In this document: one piece after another, positions 33,915 to 42,430 of the stretch
Layout of the letters: each line of letters begins with the position of its first letter
How positions within the stretch are numbered: the first letter of the stretch is position 1
From: RYN-230 sp963717125
Lineage (GTDB): Bacteria > Actinomycetota > Actinomycetes > Streptosporangiales > Streptosporangiaceae
DNA: 64,000 nt
Assembly (NCBI GenBank): GCA_963717125.1
Contig: CAVQVG010000005.1
Span: 62,001-126,000 of the forward strand
Reading direction: 5' to 3'
The notes under the pieces: generated by a model
The model's database searches: none
Seen by the model: only the letters and a program-made list of their open reading frames with translations
What the model was told of the DNA's origin: nothing
Translations under genes and position numbers: made by a program

Positions 33915-35497
33915 GGCAGCTGGGCCATGGTGACGTGCCCGGCGCGCAGCGCGGCCAGGTGCCGCACCAGCCAGGCGTGCCGGGCGGCGGCCGGTTGCGC
34001 GGCGAACCGCTGGGCGGCGGCATAACCCGGCGACCCGGGCACCGGCCCGGACAGCAACCCGGGCACCTGCCCGGACAGCGTCCCGGGTACCGGTCCGGAC
34101 CGCCGCCCGGGCGCCTCGCTCCGGGTCGGCACCCGCCCTGGGACCGGGGCCGCCAGGTCGACGCGGGCCGCCAGCATGACGGCCGCCGCGACCGCGTCCT
34201 GGGCCGGGGAGGCACCGGGACCGTCGCCGATGACGCTGGCGACGATGCTGGACCCGTCGATTATCCGCACCTGGCTGGCCCACGCCTGGGCCGTGAGCGG
34301 GAGTCCCGTCAGCTGGTCGGGAAGCAGCAGCCGGCAGACCGGTGGCGTGCCGGTGAGCGGGGGTCCGGCCAGGCCGATAGCGACCCCGTTGCCTGCTTCC
34401 TGGTGATAGTCGGCGGCGGCCTGGCTGATCCGGGCTGGCGCCCCCGGCAGGCCGGCCAGCTGGCTGAGCATCGGCCGCAGCGCGGCCGTGGTGGCGGACA
34501 GGTAGCTGGCGTAGGCCGGATGCAGGCAGACCGGGATGGCGGTGTGGCTGCACACCGGGGTGAACGGGATCGGCCGGTCGCTGGCCGCGTCATGCAGCGC
34601 CGGGATGGCGATCATGCCGTGCCGGTCCAGCGTGCCGGTCCCGGTCAGCCCGGCGCCGGTGCCGGCGGCCAGCAGCCCGGCCGCGGTGATCGCGGCGGCG
34701 GGCCGACCCAGCCGCCGCCACCCGCCGGGGCCGGCCGTCAGGGCCACGGCGCCCAGCACCGCCACGGTGACCCCGGTCAGGAACATCAGCTGGGCGATGG
34801 CCAGGTCGGGGACGTAGGGATAGAACGTCGCCACCCCGGGGTCCGGCCCGATATCCCACGGGCTGCTGACGATCGGTGAAACCTGCCAGTATGACTGGCT
34901 GCCGGCGATCAGCTGCGTGCTGAGCGCGACCACGAAGAACGCGGCGATCGCGACCACCGGTGCGGTGAACCGGCTGGGCAGCAGCGTCCCGGCCGCGAAC
35001 CCGAGCGCGCTCACGGCGGCCAGGCTGGCGGCGGTCACCGCGGCTGGCCACCACAACGGCCCACCCCAGTGCACCTGGTGCGCGGTCACCCCGTACACCG
35101 CGGCCAGGCAGGCCAGGTAGCCCACGATGGCCCAGCCGGCGGTGGCGGCCCAGGTGGCCAGCTGCCGGGCCCAGCGCGGCCGGGCGGTGACGGTGACCAG
35201 GTCGGTGACGTGACGGCGGGCGTCCCGGGAGCCCATCCAGGCGGCCGCGCCGGCCACCGGGGCGGTGAAGACGGCCACGACGCCGGTCTGCAGGGTGCTG
35301 GCGCGCGGGCTCCACAGCGGCGGCTGGGCCATGGTCTTGCGGTACGTGGTGAGCCAGAACAGCGCGATGACCACCGGCAGCAGCCACAGCATCGCGTTGT
35401 GCCGCAGCTCCAGGCGGAGCAGCCGGGCCGCCGCCAAGCCGGGCCGGCCCGCGCCCGGCCGGGGCCGGGACCGCACGGGGGCGGAGGCCGCGGTCAT
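33911..35497 (-). CDS. ABC transporter permease with large C-terminal extracytoplasmic domain
   Basis: A 528-residue membrane protein. The N-terminal 270 residues hold about six membrane spans (AMLWLLPVVIALFWLTT, AGWAIVGYLACLAAVYGV, VTAASLAAVSALGFAAGTLL, IAAFFVVALSTQLIAG, LMFLTGVTVAVLGAVALTA) as in ABC-2 permeases. The C-terminal 230 residues, after AITAAGLLAAGTGAGLTGTG, carry cysteines (TPVCSHTAIPVCLHP) and would be outside the cell. A Pro-rich stretch encoded by a 24-bp tandem repeat (LSGPVPGS-like units) lies near the C-terminus. Start and stop both overlap neighbours by four bases. The cargo is unknown; export controlled by the divergent two-component system is likely. Confidence 0.8.
   Translation of the reverse strand: MTAASAPVRSRPRPGAGRPGLAAARLLRLELRHNAMLWLLPVVIALFWLTTYRKTMAQPPLWSPRASTLQTGVVAVFTAPVAGAAAWMGSRDARRHVTDLVTVTARPRWARQLATWAATAGWAIVGYLACLAAVYGVTAHQVHWGGPLWWPAAVTAASLAAVSALGFAAGTLLPSRFTAPVVAIAAFFVVALSTQLIAGSQSYWQVSPIVSSPWDIGPDPGVATFYPYVPDLAIAQLMFLTGVTVAVLGAVALTAGPGGWRRLGRPAAAITAAGLLAAGTGAGLTGTGTLDRHGMIAIPALHDAASDRPIPFTPVCSHTAIPVCLHPAYASYLSATTAALRPMLSQLAGLPGAPARISQAAADYHQEAGNGVAIGLAGPPLTGTPPVCRLLLPDQLTGLPLTAQAWASQVRIIDGSSIVASVIGDGPGASPAQDAVAAAVMLAARVDLAAPVPGRVPTRSEAPGRRSGPVPGTLSGQVPGLLSGPVPGSPGYAAAQRFAAQPAAARHAWLVRHLAALRAGHVTMAQLP
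34034..34105 (-). repeat. 24-bp tandem repeat, three copies, in the permease gene
   Basis: Units start with CCCGGG at 34034, 34058 and 34082 and differ by a few bases. They encode Leu/Arg-Ser-Gly-x-Val-Pro-Gly-x octapeptides in a predicted extracytoplasmic loop. Confidence 0.8.
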
Positions 35498-36240
35498 GAC
35501 CGGCCCGCCGCGAGGACCGCGCTGTAGCCGCGCTCGAGCGGCGCATCGCCCACGCCGTGCTCCGCGCCGCGGGCGGCCAGCTCAGCCGGACTGCCGTGGA
35601 AGACGATATTCCCCTGGTCCATGAGCGCGACCTGCGCGCACGCGGCGCCGACATCTTCCACCAGGTGCGTGCTGACCACGACGGTGGCACGCTGGCCCAG
35701 GTCGCGGAGCAGAGCCCGGAACGCCACCCGCTGCTCCGGGTCGAGCCCGGCGGTCGGCTCGTCGAGCAGCAGCAGGTCCGGCTCGTTGACGATGGCCTGC
35801 GCGATACCCACCCGGCGCAGCATCCCGCCGGACAGGGTGCGCAGCCTGGCCCGGGCCTGGGCGCCCAGCTCGACCCGGTCGAGGGCGGCGGCCACCGCGT
35901 CCGGCACCGCGGCCGCGGGCACCTCCTTGAGCAGCGCGAAATACTCCACGAACTCCGCCGCGGTGAAGCCCGGGTAATAGCCGAGCTGCTGCGGCAGGTA
36001 GCCGAGCCGCCGCCGGATCTCCCGGCGGGGGCCGGGGCGGCCCGGGTCACGGCCGAGCAGCCGCAGCCGGCCGGAGGTCGGCGGGACGGCCGTGGCCATC
36101 ATCCGCAGCAGCGAGGTCTTGCCCGCGCCGTTGGGGCCGAGCAGCCCGAACACCCCCGGGCCAGCGTCCAGGTCCACCCCGGCGACGGCCATGGTCCGGC
36201 CGAACCGCCGGGTCAGGCCGGTCATCTCGACGTTCATCAT
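35494..36240 (-). CDS. ABC transporter ATP-binding protein
   Basis: A 248-residue ATPase with Walker A GPNGAGKTSLLRM (about residue 35), Q-loop LPQQLGYYPGF, signature LSGGMLRRVGIAQ, Walker B DLLLLDEPTAGLD and H-loop STHLVEDV. The GMLRR-type signature is typical of ABC-2 export ATPases. It is the first gene of a three-gene operon with two permeases, coupled by ATGA overlaps. It is divergent from a histidine kinase gene across 165 nt containing three GGTCATACC-like boxes. An ATG at 36237 is an equally possible start. Confidence 0.93.
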   Translation of the reverse strand: MMNVEMTGLTRRFGRTMAVAGVDLDAGPGVFGLLGPNGAGKTSLLRMMATAVPPTSGRLRLLGRDPGRPGPRREIRRRLGYLPQQLGYYPGFTAAEFVEYFALLKEVPAAAVPDAVAAALDRVELGAQARARLRTLSGGMLRRVGIAQAIVNEPDLLLLDEPTAGLDPEQRVAFRALLRDLGQRATVVVSTHLVEDVGAACAQVALMDQGNIVFHGSPAELAARGAEHGVGDAPLERGYSAVLAAGRS

Positions 36241-36299
36241 GCGGCCAACGCTGTCCCGGCCGGCCCGGCCGCGTCGTCACACCACGGAGCCGAACCCGC

Positions 36300-36359
36300 G
36301 GTCATACCCCAGCGGCAGCCCAGCCGCCCGGCCAGCGCAGGTGATACCTGGGTATGACC
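36300..36359. promoter_or_regulatory. GGTCATACC boxes in the divergent ABC/two-component promoter
   Basis: GGTCATACC at 36300-36308, and an inverted pair GGTGATACC-tg-GGTATGACC at 36340-36359 (one mismatch between arms). This gives three copies of the same 9-mer in 60 bp between two divergent operons. They are probable binding sites of the local NarL-type response regulator; this is inferred from position and repetition. Confidence 0.7.
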
Positions 36360-36405
36360 ACGCTGGCGTGACGAATGGGCAGCCCAGGCGGCCTACGCTG
36401 AGCTG

Positions 36406-37785
36406 GTGACGCGGACGCCTGACAGCGCACCGGCCACGGGCAGGGCCCCGGGGGCCGCGTCCGCCGTGGTCGGGCGATGGTGGGCGGCCCTGGTGCAGGT
36501 GCTGGCGCGCCCGGCCCCGGCCCCGGCCTGGCGGTGGCGCTCCGCCCAGGAGCGCCGGGCGGCGTACGCCGCGCTGGGGCTGGCCACGGTGGCGCTCTGC
36601 ATCCTCAACGCCGGCACCTTGCACGGGGTGCCCGCGCTGCAGGGGCCGCTGGTGCCGGGGACCGGCCAGCTGCCGCCGACCCTGGGGCAGCGGGCGCTGG
36701 CGGTCGTCCTGGTGCTGCCGCTGCCGCTGGCCGCCCGGTACCCGATGCTGGCCTGGCGGGCCGGCTGGCTCGGCCTGCTGCTATCCCCACTGGTCCCGGT
36801 CGCTTGGTGGGGCGGCTGGCCGTGGGGACCGCCGCAGGTGTTCGCGCTGGTCGGCGCGTTCGTCCTGGCTGGCGTCCGCCAGCCGCGGCCGGCGTTGGCC
36901 TGGATGTGGGCGCTGAGCCTCATCCCGTGGGGGCTGTGGCTGATCGCCGACATACCGGACCTGAAGGGCCCGGCCAGCGCCACCATCGTGTTCACCGCCA
37001 CGGCGATCGCGGTGGACAGCATCGGATCCCGGCTGCGGGCGCAGCGCGCCCTGGCCGCGCAGACCGAGCGCACCGAGGCCGCGCAGGCGCAGCGGGCCGT
37101 ACTGGAGGAGCGCACCCGGATCGCGCGGGAACTGCACGACGTGGTCGCCCACCACATGTCCCTGATCGCGGTGCAGGCCGAGACCGCGCCGTACCGGCTC
37201 AGCGGGTTGCCCGAGCCGGTCCGCGCCGAGTTCGGCTCGCTGAGCGCGACGGCCCGTGAGGCGCTGGCCGAGATGCGGCGGCTGCTCGGCGTGCTGCGCC
37301 ACGATGAGCCGGCCCCGCGGGCGCCGCAGCCCCAGCTGGCCGACCTGCCCGGGCTGGTCAACGCCGCCCGCCGGGCCGGGGTGCCGGTCGAGCTGTCGGT
37401 GGCCCCCGCGCTGGGTCAGGTGCCGTCCGGGGTGGCCGTGTGCGCGTACCGGATCGTGCAGGAATCGCTGTCTAACGCCAGCCAGCATGCGCCCGGCGCC
37501 GCGGTCACTGTGTCGGTGGGCCAGGACAGCCATGCGGTGCTGCTCCGGGTGGCCAGCGGCCCGGCTGCGGCCAGCGGCCCGGCTGGGGCCGGCGGCCAGG
37601 CTGGGGTCGGCGGCCCGGCTGGGAACGGGTCCGCCGGTCCCGCCGGGGACGGGCTCAAGCTGGGCCACGGGCTGACCGGGATGCGGGAGCGGGTGGCGCT
37701 GCTCGGCGGCTCGCTGTCGGCCGGGCCGGCGCCCGGCGGCGGCTTCGTCGTGTCGGCCCGGCTCCCGCTGGGCGAGATGGCATGA
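36406..37785 (+). CDS. NarL-type sensor histidine kinase
   Basis: A 459-residue membrane kinase. Five hydrophobic segments lie between residues 50 and 190 (including LAVVLVLPLPLAARYP and WMWALSLIPWGLWLIAD), with no large extracellular sensor domain. The HisKA_3 dimerisation box RIARELHDVVAHHMSLI holds the phospho-accepting His near residue 245. The HATPase region shows YRIVQESLSNASQHAP (N box) and GHGLTGMRERVALLGG (G box). A Gly/Ala/Pro repeat insertion (about residues 385-420) separates them. GTG start without a strong ribosome binding site; TACGCT ends 6 nt upstream, so a leaderless message is possible. The stop overlaps the regulator ATG (ATGA). Confidence 0.92.
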   Translation: MTRTPDSAPATGRAPGAASAVVGRWWAALVQVLARPAPAPAWRWRSAQERRAAYAALGLATVALCILNAGTLHGVPALQGPLVPGTGQLPPTLGQRALAVVLVLPLPLAARYPMLAWRAGWLGLLLSPLVPVAWWGGWPWGPPQVFALVGAFVLAGVRQPRPALAWMWALSLIPWGLWLIADIPDLKGPASATIVFTATAIAVDSIGSRLRAQRALAAQTERTEAAQAQRAVLEERTRIARELHDVVAHHMSLIAVQAETAPYRLSGLPEPVRAEFGSLSATAREALAEMRRLLGVLRHDEPAPRAPQPQLADLPGLVNAARRAGVPVELSVAPALGQVPSGVAVCAYRIVQESLSNASQHAPGAAVTVSVGQDSHAVLLRVASGPAAASGPAGAGGQAGVGGPAGNGSAGPAGDGLKLGHGLTGMRERVALLGGSLSAGPAPGGGFVVSARLPLGEMA

Positions 37786-38489
37786 CCGCCAACGGCGCGG
37801 TCGGCGGCGGGACCACGCGCTGCCTGATCGCCGACGACCAGGCCATGGTGCGCGAGGGTTTCGCCGCCGTGCTCACCGCCCAGCCGGGCCTGGTCGTGGT
37901 GGGCCAGGCCGCGGACGGCGCCGACGCGGTCCGGCAGACCCGGCACGTGCGGCCGGACGTGGTGCTCATGGACGTCCGGATGCCGGTCCTGGACGGCCTG
38001 CAGGCCACCCGCCAGATCTTGTCCGCACGCGACCCGGTCCGGCCGCGCGTGCTCATGCTCACCACGTTCGACCTGGACGACTACGTGTACGAGGCGCTGC
38101 GGGCCGGTGCCAGCGGGTTCCTGCTCAAGGACGCCACCGCCGCCGAGCTCGTGCACGCGGTCCGCGTGGTGGCGGGCGGGGACGCGCTGCTTGCCCCGTC
38201 GGTGACCCGGCGGCTGATCGCCGACTTCGCCAGCCGGCCCCGCCAGAACGTGCTGGCGCCGCGCCCGCTCACCGCGCTCACCCAGCGGGAGACCGAGGTG
38301 CTGCGGCTGATCGCGCGCGGCCTGTCCAACGCCGAGATCAGCGACACCCTGGTCATCGCGGAGCAGACGACCAAGACCCATATCGGCCGCATCCTGGCCA
38401 AGCTGGACCTGCGCGACCGCGCCCAGGCCGTCGTGCTGGCCTACGAATCCGGCCTGGTTACGCCGAGCGGGCCCGGGCCGGCGCGATGA
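37782..38489 (+). CDS. NarL/FixJ-type response regulator
   Basis: A 235-residue regulator. The receiver domain has ADDQAMVREGFAAVL (acidic pair), the phosphorylated Asp in DVVLMDVRMPVLDGL (about residue 63), Thr in MLTTFDLDDYV and Lys in GFLLKDATAAEL. The C-terminal LuxR-type helix-turn-helix reads LTQRETEVLRLIARGLSNAE followed by EQTTKTHIGRILAKL. It is translationally coupled to the kinase. The likely targets are its own operon and the divergent ABC exporter, through the GGTCATACC boxes. Confidence 0.94.
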   Translation: MTANGAVGGGTTRCLIADDQAMVREGFAAVLTAQPGLVVVGQAADGADAVRQTRHVRPDVVLMDVRMPVLDGLQATRQILSARDPVRPRVLMLTTFDLDDYVYEALRAGASGFLLKDATAAELVHAVRVVAGGDALLAPSVTRRLIADFASRPRQNVLAPRPLTALTQRETEVLRLIARGLSNAEISDTLVIAEQTTKTHIGRILAKLDLRDRAQAVVLAYESGLVTPSGPGPAR

Positions 38490-38533
38490 TGGGCGGGCAA
38501 ACTCTGGCCAGGCAGATCTAGAGAGGTGTCGTC

Positions 38534-39031
38534 ATGCCCGCTACGGTGACCGGGATCGAGGTGGTCCCGGTGAACAAGCCGGCCGACGTGAACGTCATCA
38601 TCGGCCAGGCGCATTTCATCAAGACCGTGGAAGACCTGCACGAGGCGCTGGCCGGGGTGAGCATGCATCTCCGGTTCGGCCTCGCGTTCTGCGAGGCGTC
38701 GCAGGCCCGCCTGGTGCGCGCGTCCGGCAACGACGCGGAGCTGACCAGCCTGGCGGTGCGCGCCGCCGAGGCGATCGGGGCCGGGCACTGCTTCGTGATC
38801 ATGCTGAGCGACGGGTTCCCCGTCAACGTGCTGAACCAGGTCAAGGCGGTACCGGAGGTGTGCACGGTGTTCTGCGCCACGGCCAACCCGGTGCAGGTCA
38901 TCGTGGTGACGGCAGGCGAGGGTCGCGGCGTGGCCGGGGTCATCGACGGCCTGCCGCCGGTCGGCGTGGAGACCGAGGAAGACGCCGCGGCCCGGTACCA
39001 GCTGCTCCGCGACCTCGGCTACAAGCTGTAG
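38534..39031 (+). CDS. Adenosine-specific kinase family protein (PF04008, DUF355)
   Basis: 165 residues matching the adenosine-specific kinase family, best known from archaea: VVPVNKPADVNVIIGQAHFI, GLAFCEASQARLVRASGNDA, HCFVIMLSDGFPVNVLNQVK, VCTVFCATANPVQVIVV and RGVAGVIDGLPPVGVETEED. The length is typical. The family name rests on structural and binding work with an archaeal member; the physiological reaction in bacteria is not settled. GAGAGG precedes the ATG. It is stand-alone between the two-component genes and a convergent MMPL gene whose end is only 3 nt away. Confidence 0.88.
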   Translation: MPATVTGIEVVPVNKPADVNVIIGQAHFIKTVEDLHEALAGVSMHLRFGLAFCEASQARLVRASGNDAELTSLAVRAAEAIGAGHCFVIMLSDGFPVNVLNQVKAVPEVCTVFCATANPVQVIVVTAGEGRGVAGVIDGLPPVGVETEEDAAARYQLLRDLGYKL

Positions 39032-39034
39032 CGA

Positions 39035-41319
39035 TCAGGCCTTGACCTCGGCCCCAGGTGCCGGGGTGGCCACGATCTGCGCGCTGCGCCGGGAGAGAGC
39101 GGACGGCCACCAGTTCCAGCGGCGGCAGAGCACCACGATGGCCGGCACCATCAGGGTGCGGACCAGGAACGTGTCGATCAGCACGCCGAGCGCGATGGCC
39201 GTGCCGAGCTGCTTGATCTGGCTGGTCGCACCGGTCACGCCGGCGACCGCGAACGTGGCGGCCAGGATCAGGCCGGCCGAGGTTACCGTGGGGCCGGTGT
39301 GGTGGCAGGCGGTGCGCACCGCCGCGCGCAGCGGCGTGGTATGCGCCTCTTCCCGGATCCGGCTCATCACCAGGATGTTGTAGTCCTCGCCGAGGGCCAT
39401 CAGGAAGATGAACAACAGGAACGGCAGCACGAAGTTCAGCCCGGAGTCACCGGCGCCGACCTGGAAGATGAGCACGCTGAGACCCAGCGCGGCGAAATAG
39501 CTGAGCAGCACGGTGGCGACCAGGTACAGCGGGGCGATCGCGCTGCGCAGCAGCAGGCCGAGCAGCAGCGCGAGCAGCACGACCACGACCGGAACGATCT
39601 CGGTCAGGTCGCTCTGCGACACACTGCTCACGTCGTAGGAGGCGGGCGCGAGCCCGGACGCGCCGCTGTCCACCGCGCCGGCCGAGTGCTGCACGCTGGT
39701 CACCGCGCTGCGCACCGCCGGGGTGGCGTTCAGCGCCGTGGTGCTCGACGGTGCGCCCGCCCGCAGCGACGTGTAGTACTGCACGGTCTTGCCGTCCGGG
39801 CTGATGAACTGCGCCTCGGCGCGGTACAGCTCGTACTGGCCGCCGGCACCGGGGTGCCGGCCGGCTCGGTGGCGGGCAGCTTGCCGGGCGGCCCCAGCTC
39901 GCTGTACAGGCTGCTCAGCTGGCTCGCGCTCAGCGTGGTGCCGTTCGGGTCGAACGGGCCGGTGACCGAGGCGAACACAGACTTCTTGGCCAGGCCGTTC
40001 TCGGCGTCGCTGGCCTGGCTGAGGTTCTTCCACACCGACGACTTCCAGACCATCAGCACCTGGGTCGGGTTGGCCACCGCGGGCGGGTAGTGGTCGTTGA
40101 GCACGGTGGTGCCGTGCGCCGACTGGCTGCCGTCCGGCCCGGTGCTCTGGCCACCGAACCCGCTGGAGGTGTACCCGAACGTGAACACGCCCAGCGCGAC
40201 CAGGAACACCACCCCGCAGACCAGCGTGACCACCGGGTGCGCGATCACCCGGTCGGCCAGCTTGGCGTAGATGCCCTCCTGCTTGGCCGGGCGCACCGGG
40301 CGCGGCCAGAACACGGCCCGGCCGAGCACCGCCAGCAGCGCGGGCAGCAGGGTCAGCGCGGCCAGCAGCATCAGGAAGACGCCGAGCGCCAGGGCCGGCC
40401 CAAGCCCGGAGTACAGCCCGAACGACGCCAGCAGCAGAGTGACCAGCGCCACGATGACGGTGCCCGCGGAAAACGTGATCGACTCGCCGACATAACGCCC
40501 GGCCCGCTCGATGGCGGTGTGCGGCGCGGCGCCGCCGGCCATCTCCTCGCGCACCCGCATGATGAAGAACAAGCCGTAGTCGGTGCCCGCGCCGAGCAGC
40601 AGCACGGTGAGCATGGTCTGGGTGATGGTGGAGACCTGCAGGCCCGCCTTGGAGATCTCGGCGATGATGGCCCCGGACATCAGCAGCACCCAGATCGCGG
40701 GCAGCAGGGTGACCAGCGGCGCGGCCACCGCGCGCAACACGATGATCAGCATGACCAGGATGATCAGCACGGACAGGTCCTCGGTCAGCTTCTGCGCGTG
40801 CGCCTGGGAGTTCTGGTTGTCGACCGCGCTGGGCAGTTGCCCGGTCAGGTAGCTGGACAGGCCGGAGGGCAGCTTGAAGCTGCTCATGGTGGACCGCACG
40901 GCGGCCACCGTGGGCGCCGCGTCGGTGCTCGACGTCTGCACGTTGAAGATCACCTGGGCCTTGTCCACCCGGCCGTCCTTGGCCAGGCCCTGGTCGGACA
41001 CGGACACCACGTGATTGTCCTTGGCGATCTTTTTCTGCAGGTTGGTGACCGCCTGCTGGTCGCTGGTGGACAGCTTGGACTGGCCCGCCGTGACCAGCAG
41101 GCCGCTGGTGTCGTTGGTCGGCTGGAACGGGGCGGCCAGGTTGAGCGCGTGCACGCTCGGCGAACTGGACGGCAGGAAAGAGCTGTTGTCGGTGTTCACC
41201 GCGCTGCCCAGCGACGGGAACAGCGCGATGCACAGCGCCCCGGCGATGATCCAGAACGCGATGATGAAATAGCGGAACCGGATGTCGAACCGGGCCAGCC
41301 CAGCCATGACGTTTTCCAC
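39035..41319 (-). CDS. MMPL/RND-family transporter, frameshifted
   Basis: About 761 residues if corrected. This is an inner-membrane MMPL transporter of the type that moves lipids, siderophores or drugs. The first half has one membrane span, a large extracytoplasmic loop, then TMs including VLLLGAGTDYGLFFIMRVRE (the GxxxDY proton-relay motif). The second half repeats this with LMALGEDYNILVMSRIREEA. The frames change near nt 39838-39850: one gives KLPATEPAGTPVPA, the other resumes GGQYELYRAEAQFISPDGKT. The interval is 3n+2 nt, consistent with one missing G or C in a GCCGGCGGCC string. The start is ATG 41319 (or 41307). Convergent with the adenosine-specific kinase gene. Confidence 0.9.
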
Positions 41320-41410
41320 CGCGACCCCCCGAGCCCCCGCTCTGCGCGCTACCCGGGGACATTCCCCCCAGGTGGGAAAGCTAACAGTGGCGGGTGCCCG
41401 GAGCGGCCGG

Positions 41411-41815
41411 TCAGCCCTTGGGCGGCTCGAGGCTGAGCGACACCGAGTTGATGCACCACCGCTGGTCGGTCGGCACCGGGTAACCCTCGCCCTCGAACAC
41501 GTGACCGAGATGCGAGTCGCAGGCCGCGCAGCGCACCTCCACCCGGCGCGCGCCGAGGGAGTCGTCCTCGATCAGCACCACCGCGTCGGCCTCGGTCGGC
41601 TGGTAGAAGCTGGGCCAGCCGCAGTGCGATTCGAACTTGGCATCGGACCGGAAGAGTTCCGCCCCGCAGGCCCGGCAGCGGTACACGCCCTCGGTCTTGG
41701 CGTCGGTGTACTCGCCGGTAAACGGGGCCTCGGTGCCCGCCTCGCGGAGCACCCGGTACTCCTCCGGAGTGAGCCGCTGCCGCCATTCGGTATCGGTTCG
41801 GCGCACCTTGTCCAT
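41411..41815 (-). CDS. msrB: Peptide-methionine (R)-S-oxide reductase
   Basis: A 134-residue MsrB that reduces methionine-R-sulfoxide in proteins. Zinc-binding CxxC pairs are CRACG and CAACD. The active-site strand is QRWCINSVSLSL with the catalytic Cys, and GWPSFYQPTEADAVVLIED and HLGHVFEGEG are family hallmarks. ATG 41815 is used; an in-frame GTG eight codons upstream is possible. Stand-alone gene, divergent from the DUF1349 gene. Confidence 0.95.
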   Translation of the reverse strand: MDKVRRTDTEWRQRLTPEEYRVLREAGTEAPFTGEYTDAKTEGVYRCRACGAELFRSDAKFESHCGWPSFYQPTEADAVVLIEDDSLGARRVEVRCAACDSHLGHVFEGEGYPVPTDQRWCINSVSLSLEPPKG

Positions 41816-41881
41816 GCGGGTGAGACTAGCCGGCCTCACTCCGCTAACCTCATCCGGGGAAGATCACGGAGGCACGTGCAC

Positions 41882-42430
41882 ATGGAGTGGCTGAACGAGC
41901 CGGCCAGCTGGCAGCGGACCGACGATGTGCTGCAGGTCAACGTCGATCCGGGCACCGATTTCTGGCGGGTGACCGGCTACGGCTACATCCGGGACAGCGG
42001 CCACGTCTACGGCGAGGTGCTGGCCGGCGACCTGGACGTGGCGGTCCGGGTCCGGGGCAACTGGGCCAGCCAGTACGACCAGGCCGGGGTGATGCTCCGG
42101 GCCGACGAGCGCACCTGGCTGAAGACCGGGGTGGAGTATTTCGAGGGACGGCCCCGGCTCAGCACGGTGCTGACCCTGGGCCTGTCCAGCTGGGCGGTGG
42201 CCAACCTGCCCGACGACACGGACGACATCGCGCTGCGGCTGTCCCGCCGGGGTGACGCGGTGGAGATCCGTTATTCCATCGGCGACGCCAGCCCGGACCT
42301 GGCCGCGCTGGTCTACCTGCCGCCGGACAGCGAGCTGCTGGCCGGGGTGATGTGCGCCGCCCCGGAGGGCCCCGGGTTCAGCGTCTCGTTCCACGAGCTG
42401 CGTATCGCCAGCCGCCCACCTAAAGCGTGA
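41882..42430 (+). CDS. DUF1349 (concanavalin-like lectin fold) protein
   Basis: 182 residues of the DUF1349 family: MEWLNEPASWQRTDDVLQVN, DFWRVTGYGYIRDSGHVYGE, NWASQYDQAGVMLRADERTW and GVEYFEGRPRLSTVLTLGLS followed by WAVANLP. The fold is a concanavalin-like beta sandwich; members are thought to bind carbohydrate or be regulatory, and enzymatic activity is not established. GGAGG precedes the ATG. Its 3' end overlaps the opposite-strand valS tail by 11 nt. Confidence 0.88.
   Translation: MEWLNEPASWQRTDDVLQVNVDPGTDFWRVTGYGYIRDSGHVYGEVLAGDLDVAVRVRGNWASQYDQAGVMLRADERTWLKTGVEYFEGRPRLSTVLTLGLSSWAVANLPDDTDDIALRLSRRGDAVEIRYSIGDASPDLAALVYLPPDSELLAGVMCAAPEGPGFSVSFHELRIASRPPKA

Noticed and set aside
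38534..39034. Possible attachment or tRNA sequence near gene ends around the two-component and kinase genes
   Set aside because: No cloverleaf or direct-repeat boundary could be recognised; no tRNA was seen anywhere in the window.
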